Below the pieces are notes generated by a model. It was given only the letters and a program-made list of their open reading frames with translations. It did no database searches and was not told the origin of the DNA. A DNA stretch of 64,000 nucleotides from Poriferisodalis sp965214215. GTDB taxonomy: Bacteria > Actinomycetota > Acidimicrobiia > Acidimicrobiales > Poriferisodalaceae. Location of the stretch: positions 186,001 through 250,000 of the forward strand of contig NZ_CBDCBD010000002.1 in NCBI RefSeq assembly GCF_965214215.1. Reading direction: 5' to 3'. Below are positions 18,412 to 27,623 of this stretch, in pieces (the first letter of the stretch is position 1; every line of letters starts with the position of its first letter). A program made the translations under genes and the position numbers.

Positions 18412-19785
18412 TTATGGGCTGGGCAGCGATGCCTCGGCGGCCCCGAGGAAGTGCTCGATGTCGTCGTCGCTCGTCGCGAGGCTCACACAGCCAAGGCCCT
18501 CGGCGATGAGGTAGACGCCGCGGGACTGCATGCGGCGGCCGAATTCAGTGATCTCGACGATCTCGTCGCTCGACAGATGCGAGTCACGGTAGTTGCGGAT
18601 GGTGCGATGGTGCGGGTGCACCCGGAACAGGCTGCCCGCGCCGGTGACCTGCCAGTTCAGGCCCGCACGGTCGAAGATCGACCGCAGGCCCGACCGTATG
18701 TTCTCGCCGATGGTGTCCAGCCGGGCAAACGCATCGCGGTCGAGCAAGGTCATCGCTGCATGGCCGGCGGTCATCGTGATGGGGTTCGCAGCAAACGTGC
18801 CGCCCGATGGCACTTTGGCCCGGTTTCCCGCCACACGGACAAAGGTCTCCATAGGGCCTTGACGACCGGCGATGGCACCTACCGGGAACCCCCCGCCGAT
18901 GATCTTGGCCAGCGTGGTGATGTCGGGGTCGATGCCCATGTTCGTCTGTGCCCCTCCGTAGCCCAGCCGGAAGGAGATGACCTCGTCGAGCACCACCAAC
19001 GCGCCCACCTCACGCGTGGTCTCGCGGATCGCTGAGATGAACTCCGATTCGATCGCGGGCATGCCCACCCGGTTCGGCATGACATCCAGCAGCACTGCCG
19101 CCAGCTGATCGCCGCTTCGGCGGATCGCAGCGCGGGCACCCTCAGCGTCATTGAACGAGATAATGCCCACCTCGTCTTCGACCGAGGCCGGCGTGCCAGC
19201 GGCGTAGCGCACCGTCGACGGCGCCGTCGCATCGCCCCAGTTTGTGGGATTGGGTGACTGGCTGGCTTCCGCGTGGTCGTAGGTGCCGTGATAGGCACCT
19301 TCGACCTTGATGACTTTCGGCCGCCCGGTGTAGGCGCGGGCGGCTTTGAGAGCAGCCATGACCGCCTCGGTACCCGAATTGCAGAAGCGGATGAACTCGA
19401 AGCTCTCGACACGCCCGCACAGCAGTTCGGCCAGATCGACTTCGGAGTCATTGGGGAACGAGAAGGCGGTGCCTCGAGCCATGCGTGCCTGCACCGCGGC
19501 GGCAATCGTGGGATCGGCGTGGCCGATAATGATGGACGCGAAGTTGTTGTTGCAATCGAGGTAGCGGTTGCCGTCCACGTCGGTCACCCACGCGCCCTCG
19601 CCGTGATCGACGTAGATCGGATGGCCTCCCGTACGCAGCAGAGTGTCCCGTGAGGTGCCATCGGTGATCGAGCGCCGCGCGCGCTCATACAGCGCCGCAG
19701 ACGCCTCGGTAGGCCATCGTCCCGACTCAGTCATCTGCATGGTGAGCTTCGCTGTGCCTGCTGAGACATCTGCGAAGTCTGGCAT
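18412..19785 (-). CDS. Class III aminotransferase, glutamate-1-semialdehyde aminomutase-like (paralogue 2)
   Basis: 457 residues, ATG preceded by CAGGGGA. It shares long identical blocks with the gene at 16952, including AWVTDVDGNRYLDCNNNF, GTYDHAEAS and the PLP segment AKIIGGGFPVG (lysine about residue 293). The pair is a tandem duplication that has diverged moderately. First gene of a minus-strand run with paralogue 1 (126-base gap) and the amidase; divergent from the HyuA-HyuB fusion. Confidence 0.88.
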   Translation of the reverse strand: MPDFADVSAGTAKLTMQMTESGRWPTEASAALYERARRSITDGTSRDTLLRTGGHPIYVDHGEGAWVTDVDGNRYLDCNNNFASIIIGHADPTIAAAVQARMARGTAFSFPNDSEVDLAELLCGRVESFEFIRFCNSGTEAVMAALKAARAYTGRPKVIKVEGAYHGTYDHAEASQSPNPTNWGDATAPSTVRYAAGTPASVEDEVGIISFNDAEGARAAIRRSGDQLAAVLLDVMPNRVGMPAIESEFISAIRETTREVGALVVLDEVISFRLGYGGAQTNMGIDPDITTLAKIIGGGFPVGAIAGRQGPMETFVRVAGNRAKVPSGGTFAANPITMTAGHAAMTLLDRDAFARLDTIGENIRSGLRSIFDRAGLNWQVTGAGSLFRVHPHHRTIRNYRDSHLSSDEIVEITEFGRRMQSRGVYLIAEGLGCVSLATSDDDIEHFLGAAEASLPSP

Positions 19786-19867
19786 CGGTCCCCTGAGAGG
19801 ACCGGTTTTCTCCGCCAGCAGCGGACTTCAGACGTCATGGCAGAGCCTTGGGTGCGAGACTGAACAG

Positions 19868-22800
19868 ATGACAGCGCCCGCAACCGACGCCGACGGCGCC
19901 CAACGGCGGCCCGCGGCGCCTTGGCGGATCGGCGTGGACGTCGGGGGGACCTTCACCGACTTGGTCTTGGCCGATGCGCAGGGCGCGACCTGGGTGGCGA
20001 AAGTTCCCTCAGTCCCGGCGGATCCGAGTCGAGGAGTTCACGCTGCGCTCGCCCGTGTCGCCGTGGACCTCGGCATGCCCCTGGGCGACGTGCTCGCTGA
20101 CTGCTCGCTGTTCGTCCACGGCTCCACGGTGGCCACCAACACCATGCTCGAAGGCACAGGAGCGGTCGTCGGGCTGATCGCCACCGAGGGGTTCCGCGAC
20201 GCGCTGGAGATCCGCCGAGGCCTGCGCGAGGACCAGTGGAACCACCGCGCTCCGTATGCCCCGGTGCTCGTGCCTCGCTACTTGAGGGCAACGCTGGGCG
20301 GACGCATCGACGCCGACGGCAGCGAACACGCCCCGCTCGATGTCGAGAGCCTCGGCTCGGTGCTGGAGCACTTCGACAGCCACGAGGTGGAGGCCATCGC
20401 CATTGCGTTCATGAATTCGTTCGTGAACGACTCCCACGAGCGAGCAGCCGCGGATGCCGTGAGCGAGCAATGGGACGGCACGTGGATCACGACATCGGCC
20501 GCTGTCTCGCCGCTCATGGGCGAGTACGAACGCACATCCACCGCCGTCGTCAACGCTTCGCTTTCGCCCAAGATCGTGTCGTACTTGCGCTCGCTGAACG
20601 ACGATCTCGCTGCGGCCGGGTTGCGTCACGCCATCTTGTTGGTGCAGTCGAATGGTGGCGCCGCCTCTGTCGATCAGGTGTCGGAGCGGCCCGTGAACCT
20701 GCTGCTCAGCGGTCCCGCCGCTGCCGTCGGCGCGCTCAATCTGTACCGCGACGCCACCGATGCCGCCCTCGTCAACGATGACAGCACTTCCGCAGTGGCG
20801 GGAAACCTGATCTCGATGGAGATCGGGGGCACGTCCTGCGACGTCCTACTGATGTCGGGCGGCGAGGTGGACACCCGCGACGACATCATGATCGCCGGAT
20901 ATCACGTATCCACGCCTGCGATCGACATTCACACGATCGGCGCAGGCGGCGGCACGATCGCTGGCGTCGACGAGGCCGGTCTGCTCTTCGTCGGGCCGCA
21001 GGGCGCTGGCGCCGACCCTGGCCCGGCGTGCTACGGCCACGGCGGCACGCTGCCCACCGTCACCGATGCGCAGCTGATCCTCGGCCGCCTTCGCCCGGGC
21101 AAGTCCGCCGGCGGCACGTTGGACCTCGACATCGACGCAGCCCGCGAGGCGATCCGCACGCACGTCGCTGAGCCGCTCGGCATGGCTATCGAAGAGGCGG
21201 CCGCCGGCATCGTCGAGGTGGTCGAGCAGCACTTGCTCAGCGCGACCGAGCACATCTCGATCGAGCGAGGCCATTCGCCGCGGCGCTTCACGATGGTCGC
21301 TGCGGGAGGCGCAGGCCCCATGCACGGCGCCTCGGTAGCTGCAGGGCTCGGCTGCGAACGCGTCTATGTGCCCCGCGATGCCGGCGCCCTGTGCGCGATC
21401 GGGATGCTGCACTCCGACGTTCGCCAGGACTTCACCCGCTTCTTGATGGGCTCGCTCAACGAACTCGACCCCGTCGAGATCGACGCTGGATTCGACGCCC
21501 TGCGTGCCCAGGCACTCGAGGTGATGGACGGCGAGGGATTCGTTGCCGAACACGTGACGCTCGATTGCGATCTGGAGCTGCATCACCCCGGCCAGCTGTG
21601 GACCATCCGCGTCCCTGCCTACTCCGAGAACGAATCTGGGATCGACGCAGTCGCAGTCCGGGCTGCCTTCGAGACTGAATACGAGCGGCTGTACGGCCAC
21701 GTCCAAGCCGACGGCACGATCATGGTGGCCTCGCTTCGCCTCGTGGCACGCGCCTCGACGGGCGACGTGGCCACTTCGCAGACGGCTCCTGCGGTGGGTG
21801 ATCCCGAGCCCATCGAGACACGTTCGGTATGGCACGGGCCTTTCGGCTGGTGCGACACTGCGGTCTTCGACGGCGACGTGCTGCGGCGCGGCCACGCCAT
21901 CATGGGCCCGGCACTGGTCGAGGAGCTGACCACGACGGTCGTGGCCCGTCCGGGTGACCGGCTGTGGGTGGACGCGAACGGCGACCTGTTCATCGACCTC
22001 GTGCCCACCGACGAGACCGCTGAGGGCCTCGAGGCTGAACCGAAGGGCGAAGCCGTGGCCCGAGCGGCCGTTGAGCGCAGCGAACTCGAGCGGGAAACAA
22101 GAGGCGATGCGAAGGAACGTTCCGCCAATGCGCGCACGCTCTCCACTGCGGGCGACGCGGCAGTGTCCCGAAGCGTCCAATCGGGTCGATCCCGCAGCGG
22201 GTCGAACGGCGAGGCGGCGGCTGCGACGGACGAATTCGGGCTGGACCCGATCGTGCTCGCCGTCATGCAGAACCGGCTCGACCAGATCAGCAAGCACATG
22301 GGCTGGGTGATGACGCGCACTGCGCGCAGCACGATCTTCAGCCAGAGCCACGATTTCTCCTGCTACGTGACGACCCCGGACGGAACGTTGGTCGCCAACG
22401 CCGACGGCATCCCCATCCACACTGGCGGGGGCGGCTTTGCGGTCCGAGCGCTCTTGAAGCGCTACGAGGGACGCATCAACCCAGAGGACGTGTTCCTGCT
22501 GTCGGATCCCTACGTGGCCGGCGGCAACCACCTGCCCGACTGGGTGATCGCGAGGCCTGTGTTCGTCGCCCGAGAGGGCGAGCAGCAGCACAGCGTCGCC
22601 CGAGAGGGCGAGCAGCAGCACAGCGTCGCCCGAGAGGGCGAGCAGCAGCACAGCGTCGCCCGAGAGGGCGAGCAGCAGCACAGCGTCGCCCGACAGGGCG
22701 AGCATGGCGACAGCACAGAGGACAGCGGCGGCGAGCCCACGCTCGTGGGGTTCTGCTGCAACCGTGCCCACCAGTCCGACATCGGCGGCGGGATCGCAGG

Positions 22801-24157
22801 CACCTACAACCCTGAGGCCACCGAGATCTGGCAAGAGGGCATCCGGCTGCCGGTCATGAAACTGATCGAGGAGGGCAAGATCCGCGACGACCTGTGGGAA
22901 CTGCTGCTCATCAACTGTCGGACGCCCGAGCTGCTCGACGGCGACCTGCTCGCCATGCTGGGCTCGACCCGCATCGGCGCCGAGCGTGTCCTGGGTCTGG
23001 TTGCCGAGCTCGGGGTCGCGCCCTATCTCGCCTACCTCGACGGCGTCCTCACCCACGGCGAGCGTCGCATGCGCACCGCCATCGCCGCACTGCCCGACGG
23101 CACCTACTACGGCGAGGACCGCACCGACAACGACTGCTTCGGCCCTGCTGACATCGCCGTGCGAGTGAACATGACCGTCGACGGCGACGAGATGACGCTC
23201 GATTTCACCGGTACCGATCCCCAGATCGACGGCTTCAAGAACAGCTCGCTGGCGAACACCTACTCGTCGGTGTTCCTTGCCGTGTCCTCGTTCTTCGACA
23301 CGTCGATCCCGCGCAACGAGGGCACCTACCGGCCGGTGACGATCATCGCCCCGCAAGGCAGCATCGTGAACGCACTGCCGCCTGCCCCGATGACCATGAA
23401 CACCGTGTTTGTCGCACATGAGATCGTGATTGCGGTGTGGCAGGCACTGGCACAGGCCGATCCGGATCGGGCGTGCGCAGCTTGGTCCAAGACCATGCAC
23501 GGGCACGTCGCCGGGCGCCGCGACGACGGCACCACTTGGGTGATGTACCAGTGGCATGCCATGGCCACACCAGGTGCGACCGCGGAGCGCGACGGCTTCG
23601 CGCAGATGGGGCACCTCATCACGCTCGGCGGCCTCGACTTGCCGAACTTGGAGTTCCACGAGCAGATGTACCCCGTGCGGTACGTCCGCCACGAACAGCG
23701 CTGCGACAACGCCGGTCCGGGGCAACGACGTGGCGGCACCGGTGTGCGGTATGAAGCCGACATTCTGGAGCCTGCTATCTGGTCGTTCAGGGCTGAAGGC
23801 CTCGACACCCCATCGGGCCACGGCGTGCGCGGCGGTGGCACCGGCGGGGTCGGCCTGGAGTGGATCGTCCCCGTCGACACCGATGCCGATGGGCCGACGT
23901 TCGTGCCTCCCAAGTACGGCATCAAGCGGATGGGTCCCGCGCGCATGATCGCCGACACACCAGGCGGGGGCGGCTGGGGCGACGCCTTCGAGCGCGAGCC
24001 GGCATCAGTGCTGCGCGACGTCATGGACGATGTCGTCAGTGTCGAGGGCGCCCGCCGCGACTACGGCGTTGTCATCGGCGACGACGGGCGGACCATCGAC
24101 GTCGCTGCCACCGAACAATTTCGTGCCGCAGCTCATCGTGCTGCGCCGAACGCTTGA
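19868..24157 (+). CDS. HyuA-HyuB fusion (hydantoinase/oxoprolinase family)
   Basis: 1429 residues from the ATG at 19868 (MTAPATDADG), chosen because the HyuA core GVDVGGTFTDLVLAD follows at about residue 22. Residues 1 to about 710 are HyuA (ATP-binding motif above, IHTIGAGGGTIA, RGHSPRRFTMVAAGGAGP); about 790-1429 are HyuB (DPIVLAVMQNRLD, NADGIPIHTGG, NRAHQSDIGGG, SGHGVRGGGTGG). The order matches eukaryotic-type 5-oxoprolinases; the family opens cyclic amides such as hydantoins or oxoproline with ATP, and acetophenone carboxylases are relatives. Two oddities: the linker (about 715-790) includes a translated dispersed repeat, and residues about 899-948 are a 10-residue tandem repeat inside HyuB. 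The substrate is not predictable. Confidence 0.9.
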   Translation: MTAPATDADGAQRRPAAPWRIGVDVGGTFTDLVLADAQGATWVAKVPSVPADPSRGVHAALARVAVDLGMPLGDVLADCSLFVHGSTVATNTMLEGTGAVVGLIATEGFRDALEIRRGLREDQWNHRAPYAPVLVPRYLRATLGGRIDADGSEHAPLDVESLGSVLEHFDSHEVEAIAIAFMNSFVNDSHERAAADAVSEQWDGTWITTSAAVSPLMGEYERTSTAVVNASLSPKIVSYLRSLNDDLAAAGLRHAILLVQSNGGAASVDQVSERPVNLLLSGPAAAVGALNLYRDATDAALVNDDSTSAVAGNLISMEIGGTSCDVLLMSGGEVDTRDDIMIAGYHVSTPAIDIHTIGAGGGTIAGVDEAGLLFVGPQGAGADPGPACYGHGGTLPTVTDAQLILGRLRPGKSAGGTLDLDIDAAREAIRTHVAEPLGMAIEEAAAGIVEVVEQHLLSATEHISIERGHSPRRFTMVAAGGAGPMHGASVAAGLGCERVYVPRDAGALCAIGMLHSDVRQDFTRFLMGSLNELDPVEIDAGFDALRAQALEVMDGEGFVAEHVTLDCDLELHHPGQLWTIRVPAYSENESGIDAVAVRAAFETEYERLYGHVQADGTIMVASLRLVARASTGDVATSQTAPAVGDPEPIETRSVWHGPFGWCDTAVFDGDVLRRGHAIMGPALVEELTTTVVARPGDRLWVDANGDLFIDLVPTDETAEGLEAEPKGEAVARAAVERSELERETRGDAKERSANARTLSTAGDAAVSRSVQSGRSRSGSNGEAAAATDEFGLDPIVLAVMQNRLDQISKHMGWVMTRTARSTIFSQSHDFSCYVTTPDGTLVANADGIPIHTGGGGFAVRALLKRYEGRINPEDVFLLSDPYVAGGNHLPDWVIARPVFVAREGEQQHSVAREGEQQHSVAREGEQQHSVAREGEQQHSVARQGEHGDSTEDSGGEPTLVGFCCNRAHQSDIGGGIAGTYNPEATEIWQEGIRLPVMKLIEEGKIRDDLWELLLINCRTPELLDGDLLAMLGSTRIGAERVLGLVAELGVAPYLAYLDGVLTHGERRMRTAIAALPDGTYYGEDRTDNDCFGPADIAVRVNMTVDGDEMTLDFTGTDPQIDGFKNSSLANTYSSVFLAVSSFFDTSIPRNEGTYRPVTIIAPQGSIVNALPPAPMTMNTVFVAHEIVIAVWQALAQADPDRACAAWSKTMHGHVAGRRDDGTTWVMYQWHAMATPGATAERDGFAQMGHLITLGGLDLPNLEFHEQMYPVRYVRHEQRCDNAGPGQRRGGTGVRYEADILEPAIWSFRAEGLDTPSGHGVRGGGTGGVGLEWIVPVDTDADGPTFVPPKYGIKRMGPARMIADTPGGGGWGDAFEREPASVLRDVMDDVVSVEGARRDYGVVIGDDGRTIDVAATEQFRAAAHRAAPNA
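22043..22125 (+). repeat. Dispersed repeat, copy C (translated in frame)
   Basis: Contains GGCGAAGCCGTGGCCCGAGC, GGCCGTTGAGCGCAGCGAAC and GAGCGGGAAACAAGAGG. It is read as part of the HyuA-HyuB linker (peptide EPKGEAVARAAVERSELERE). Confidence 0.85.
22564..22713 (+). repeat. 30-bp tandem repeat inside the HyuB coding region
   Basis: Four essentially identical 30-base units start at 22564, 22594, 22624 and 22654; a fifth (22684) is degenerate. Each encodes VAREGEQQHS. The array has no spacers and keeps the reading frame. Confidence 0.95.
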
Positions 24158-24202
24158 GTCCCAGCGTCCGCTGACCACCCGTTCAAAGAGAAAGCCCCTG
24201 AC

Positions 24203-24999
24203 ATGACGCTTGTGCTGGTTCACGGCAATCCCGAGACAACCGCCATCTGGGAGCCCATGCGAGCATCTCTGGCTCGTCACGGAATCGGGGCCGACGATGT
24301 GGTGGCGCTCTCGCCGCCGGGATTCGGCGCGCCCGCGCCCGACAGCTTCGGCGCCACCATGAGTGAGTATCGGGACTGGCTCGCGGCTGAGCTGGAACGG
24401 CTGCTCACCGCAGGTGCCTCCCACATCGACCTGGTGGGCCATGACTGGGGCGGCGGGCACGTCATGCGCATCGCCATGGAGCGCCCCGATCTGATTCGCT
24501 CGTGGTGCACCGACGTGATCGGTCTGTTCGATCCCGACTACGTCTGGCACGACGCGGCCCAGCTGTGGCAAACCCCTCAGGGCGACGCCTCGATCGCGCG
24601 CATGATCAGTCGTCCTGATGCCGAGCGAGTCGATTTCTATGCCGGCTTGGGCATGGGGCCCGAGGTGGCCCCAGCAGTCGTGCCCCACATCAACACCGAC
24701 ATGGGACGGTGCATCTTGGCGCTCTACCGCGACGCCGCTCAACCGGCCATGGCCGACTTGGGCTTCAACATCGCAGCGGCCAGCCAGCGCCCTGGACTTT
24801 GCATCCTGGCGGCGGGAGACCACTTCACCGGCGGGGCATCATGCATCGCCGCATGGCCAAGCGAGCCGGTGCCCGGGTCACCGAACTGCTCGATGTCGGC
24901 CACTGGTGGATGTGCGAGAAACCCGGTCTCGCCGCACACACCGTCGCGAGCTGGCTCGCATCCCTCGACCGCGCCGCCGCCAGGTCGAACGAGACCTGA
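24203..24999 (+). pseudogene. Alpha/beta hydrolase with a 3' frameshift
   Basis: The N-terminal 210 or so residues are a good alpha/beta hydrolase: TLVLVHGNPET (oxyanion region) and the nucleophile elbow GHDWGG with aspartate as nucleophile, as in epoxide hydrolases and haloalkane dehalogenases. After CILAAGDHFTGG (about nt 24835) the frame runs into unrelated sequence, while the frame one base back gives the expected ending ARVTELLDVGHWWMCEKPG...VASWLASLD with the catalytic histidine, stopping at 24999. One missing G in the run at about 24830-24837 would explain it. It is either a broken gene or a sequencing error. Confidence 0.75.
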
Positions 25000-25154
25000 G
25001 CAGCCCTCGCTGCGACAGCCATTCTGGCGAACAGCGCCGCTTCACCATTGGGCTACTGTCGCGGCTGATGCCGGGCCGTCGTGCATGGTCGGGCACGCTG
25101 TTGTGAACGTACGTCGACGCTGCTCGCGCAGCGTCACCCACAAGGGGGCAAGTG

Positions 25155-27467
25155 ATGGCCGCATCGGGCTCGATTCTTGGGAATGCCGTCCAGCGCAAGG
25201 AAGATCCTGGTCTGCTGACCGGTGCGAACCACTACGTCGACGACCTCGATGTCGATGCGGCTGTGGTTGCCTTCGTCCGCTCAACCGAAGCGCACGCCGA
25301 GATCACCTCGATCGACACCTCCGAGGCAGCGTCGATGCCGGGCGTTTTGGCGGTCTACACCGCCGACAACCTGTCGATGGACGCATTCCAAGGCTTCCCG
25401 ATGATGCCGCCGGACTTCAACCGTCCGCCGCTCGCCGCCGGTCGTGTCCGCTTCGTCGGCGACATGGTGGCAATGGTTGTGGCAGGCACCCAAGCGCAGG
25501 CCAACGACGCTGCAGAGGCCGTATACGTGGACTACAGCCCGCTGCCGGTCGTCTCTGATTTCGAGCGCGCTGCCGACCCCGACTCACCCGTCGTATGGGA
25601 GGGCCAGCAGTCCAACGTGTGTTTCCCCTTCGCGATCCCCGGGCCAGATGAAGAGACCGGTGAGCGCCCCGGCGTCGATGCACTGGCCGGCGCTGATCAT
25701 GTCGTTTCCGAGCGCATCGTCACCCAGCGTCTCGCCGGCGCACCGATGGAGCCCAATGGCTGCGTCGCCGTGCCGGGCAGCGACGGCACCATGACGTTGC
25801 ACGTGTCGGTCCAGAACGCTCATTCCCAGCACGAAGCGCTCGCCCCCGCGCTCGGCCTCGAGGCCGAGCAGCTGCGAGTAACGGCGCCGTGGGTGGGAGG
25901 CGGATTTGGCCCCAAGGCAGCGGTGTACCCCGAGTACATCGTGGTCGGCAGGGCGGCCCAAGAACTGTCCCGGCCAGTTCGCTGGACCGAGAACCGAACC
26001 GAGAACATGCTGTCGATGGTGCAAGGCCGCGCCATGGTCATGAATGTCGAGCTCGGCGTGCGCAATGACGGCAGCATCGTGGGCCTCAAGGCGAACGTGA
26101 TCGCCGACGCCGGTGCGTATCCGATCATCGGAGCGATCCTGCCGATGCTGACCGGCATGCTCAGCCAAGCCGTCTATGACATTCCCGTCATCGACTACCA
26201 GTCTGCGACGGTGATCACCAACACCACGCCGATCGGCGCCTACCGGGGCGCCGGGCGACCCGAGGCCACCCAGATGGTGGAGCGCATCCTTGACAAGGCC
26301 GCCGCTGCGATCGGCATGGACGCTGCAGAGATTCGCCGCAAGAACTACCTGCAGCCCGATGCCTTCCCCACCACGTTGCAGACTGGGGTGAGCTACGACT
26401 CAGGCGAATACGAGCGGGCGCTCGATGCGGTGCTCGAAGCATCGGGTTACGCAGAGCTGCGATCCGAGCAGCAGGCCAGGCGTGACTCCGGCGACTCCAA
26501 GATGATCGGCATCGGCGTGTCGTCCTACGTGGAGATCACGGCCCCCGTGGGGCTGCACGTGGAATACGGCAGCACGGAGGTTCACGACGACGGCACGGCC
26601 ACGATTCGGGTCGGCACCTCCAGCCACGGCCAAGGGCACGACACGGCCTTCAGCCAGATCGTCGAGGGCGTGCTCGGCATCGCCATGGAGAACGTGACTC
26701 ACGTCGACGCCGACACCGCCGAGGTCCCCTCGGGTGCCGGCACACTGGGCTCGCGGTCACTGCAGACCGCAGGCTCGGCGGTGTACCTGTCCAGCCAGGC
26801 GGTACTCGAGAAGGGCAAGCAGCTCGCCGCCCACCTGTTGGAGGCCTCCGCCGACGACATCGTGGTGGCCGAAGGCGGCTTGGCGGTAGCCGGTGTGCCG
26901 ACCAGCTCGGTGAGCTGGGCCGACATTGCCAAGCTGGCCAACGACGACAGTGCCCGCCCCTCGGGCGTCGAGGCGGGCCTCATGGCCGAGGAGAACTTCG
27001 ACGGGACCGATTCCACGTTCCCGTTCGGCTCTCACGTGGCGGTCGTCGAGGTTGACCGCGAAACCGGCGAGGTCGAACTGCTGCGCCACGTGGCGGTGGA
27101 CGACTGCGGCACCATCATGAACCCGATGATCGTGAACGGCCAGCAGCACGGCGGCATCGCCCAAGGCGTCGCACAAGCGCTGTACGAGCACGTGGAATAC
27201 GACGACGATGCCAACCCGCTGAACGCCAGCCTGATGGACTACCTGGTGCCCTCGGCCGCGGAGCTGCCCAGCTTCGAAGTGTCCAACACCGAGACGGCCA
27301 GCCCGCGCAACCCCCTGGGTGCGAAAGGCATCGGCGAGTCGGGCACGATCGGCTCCACCCCGGCGGTGCACAACGCGGTATGCGACGCTGTCGCCCACCT
27401 CGGCATCGACCACATCGACATGCCCTGCAGCCCCCAGAACGTCTGGCGAGCACTGCAGAACGCCTGA
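25155..27467 (+). CDS. Molybdenum hydroxylase large subunit (form II CoxL / xanthine dehydrogenase family)
   Basis: 770 residues; ATG at 25155 with AGGGGG upstream (a GTG one codon earlier is possible). Motifs of the molybdopterin-binding subunit are clear: the N-terminal GNAVQRKEDPGLLTG, FVGDMVAMVVA, WVGGGFGPKA, the active-site loop GAYRGAGRPEA (about residues 361-371) and the C-terminal NPLGAKGIGESGTIG. AYRGAGR is the form II loop; form I CO dehydrogenases have AYxCSFR, so CO oxidation is unlikely. These enzymes normally need FAD and [2Fe-2S] subunits, which are not adjacent here. Substrate unknown, perhaps a purine, aldehyde or N-heterocycle. Confidence 0.9.
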   Translation: MAASGSILGNAVQRKEDPGLLTGANHYVDDLDVDAAVVAFVRSTEAHAEITSIDTSEAASMPGVLAVYTADNLSMDAFQGFPMMPPDFNRPPLAAGRVRFVGDMVAMVVAGTQAQANDAAEAVYVDYSPLPVVSDFERAADPDSPVVWEGQQSNVCFPFAIPGPDEETGERPGVDALAGADHVVSERIVTQRLAGAPMEPNGCVAVPGSDGTMTLHVSVQNAHSQHEALAPALGLEAEQLRVTAPWVGGGFGPKAAVYPEYIVVGRAAQELSRPVRWTENRTENMLSMVQGRAMVMNVELGVRNDGSIVGLKANVIADAGAYPIIGAILPMLTGMLSQAVYDIPVIDYQSATVITNTTPIGAYRGAGRPEATQMVERILDKAAAAIGMDAAEIRRKNYLQPDAFPTTLQTGVSYDSGEYERALDAVLEASGYAELRSEQQARRDSGDSKMIGIGVSSYVEITAPVGLHVEYGSTEVHDDGTATIRVGTSSHGQGHDTAFSQIVEGVLGIAMENVTHVDADTAEVPSGAGTLGSRSLQTAGSAVYLSSQAVLEKGKQLAAHLLEASADDIVVAEGGLAVAGVPTSSVSWADIAKLANDDSARPSGVEAGLMAEENFDGTDSTFPFGSHVAVVEVDRETGEVELLRHVAVDDCGTIMNPMIVNGQQHGGIAQGVAQALYEHVEYDDDANPLNASLMDYLVPSAAELPSFEVSNTETASPRNPLGAKGIGESGTIGSTPAVHNAVCDAVAHLGIDHIDMPCSPQNVWRALQNA

Positions 27468-27515
27468 GCTCACGAGACGGGCCGTCCCCTGCCGAGGAAG
27501 GCGGATCAGCGCGCT

Positions 27516-27533
27516 CTTCGTCCCCGGACGAAG
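27516..27533. terminator. Perfect 8-bp hairpin after the molybdenum hydroxylase gene
   Basis: CTTCGTCC and GGACGAAG separated by CC, 49 bases after the CoxL-like stop and 91 bases before the thiolase start. No T-tract follows, so it may instead be an operator. Confidence 0.4.
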
Positions 27534-27623
27534 TGCCTAGCAATCACGTAGTCTCTGTGCTCGCACACACAGCGTGACCGGCTCGACAGAAGGGCTCGGC
27601 GCGCCCGCAGAAGGGACACCCCC

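Noticed and set aside
16952..19785. hemL function (tetrapyrrole synthesis) for the two aminotransferases
   Set aside because: Motifs fit the broad family, but there are two tandem paralogues, no hem genes nearby, and amide-metabolism neighbours.
22564..22713. Regular 30-bp repeats considered as a CRISPR array
   Set aside because: Units are directly adjacent with no spacers, and they are read in frame inside a conserved protein.
20846..23821. A 991-codon open frame on the minus strand
   Set aside because: Lies entirely antisense to the HyuA-HyuB fusion, has no recognisable domain and shows the His/Val/Arg-rich composition expected for the complement of a GC-rich gene.
25155..27467. Aerobic CO dehydrogenase catalytic subunit (form I)
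   Set aside because: The active-site loop is AYRGAGR, not AYxCSFR, and coxM/coxS are absent.
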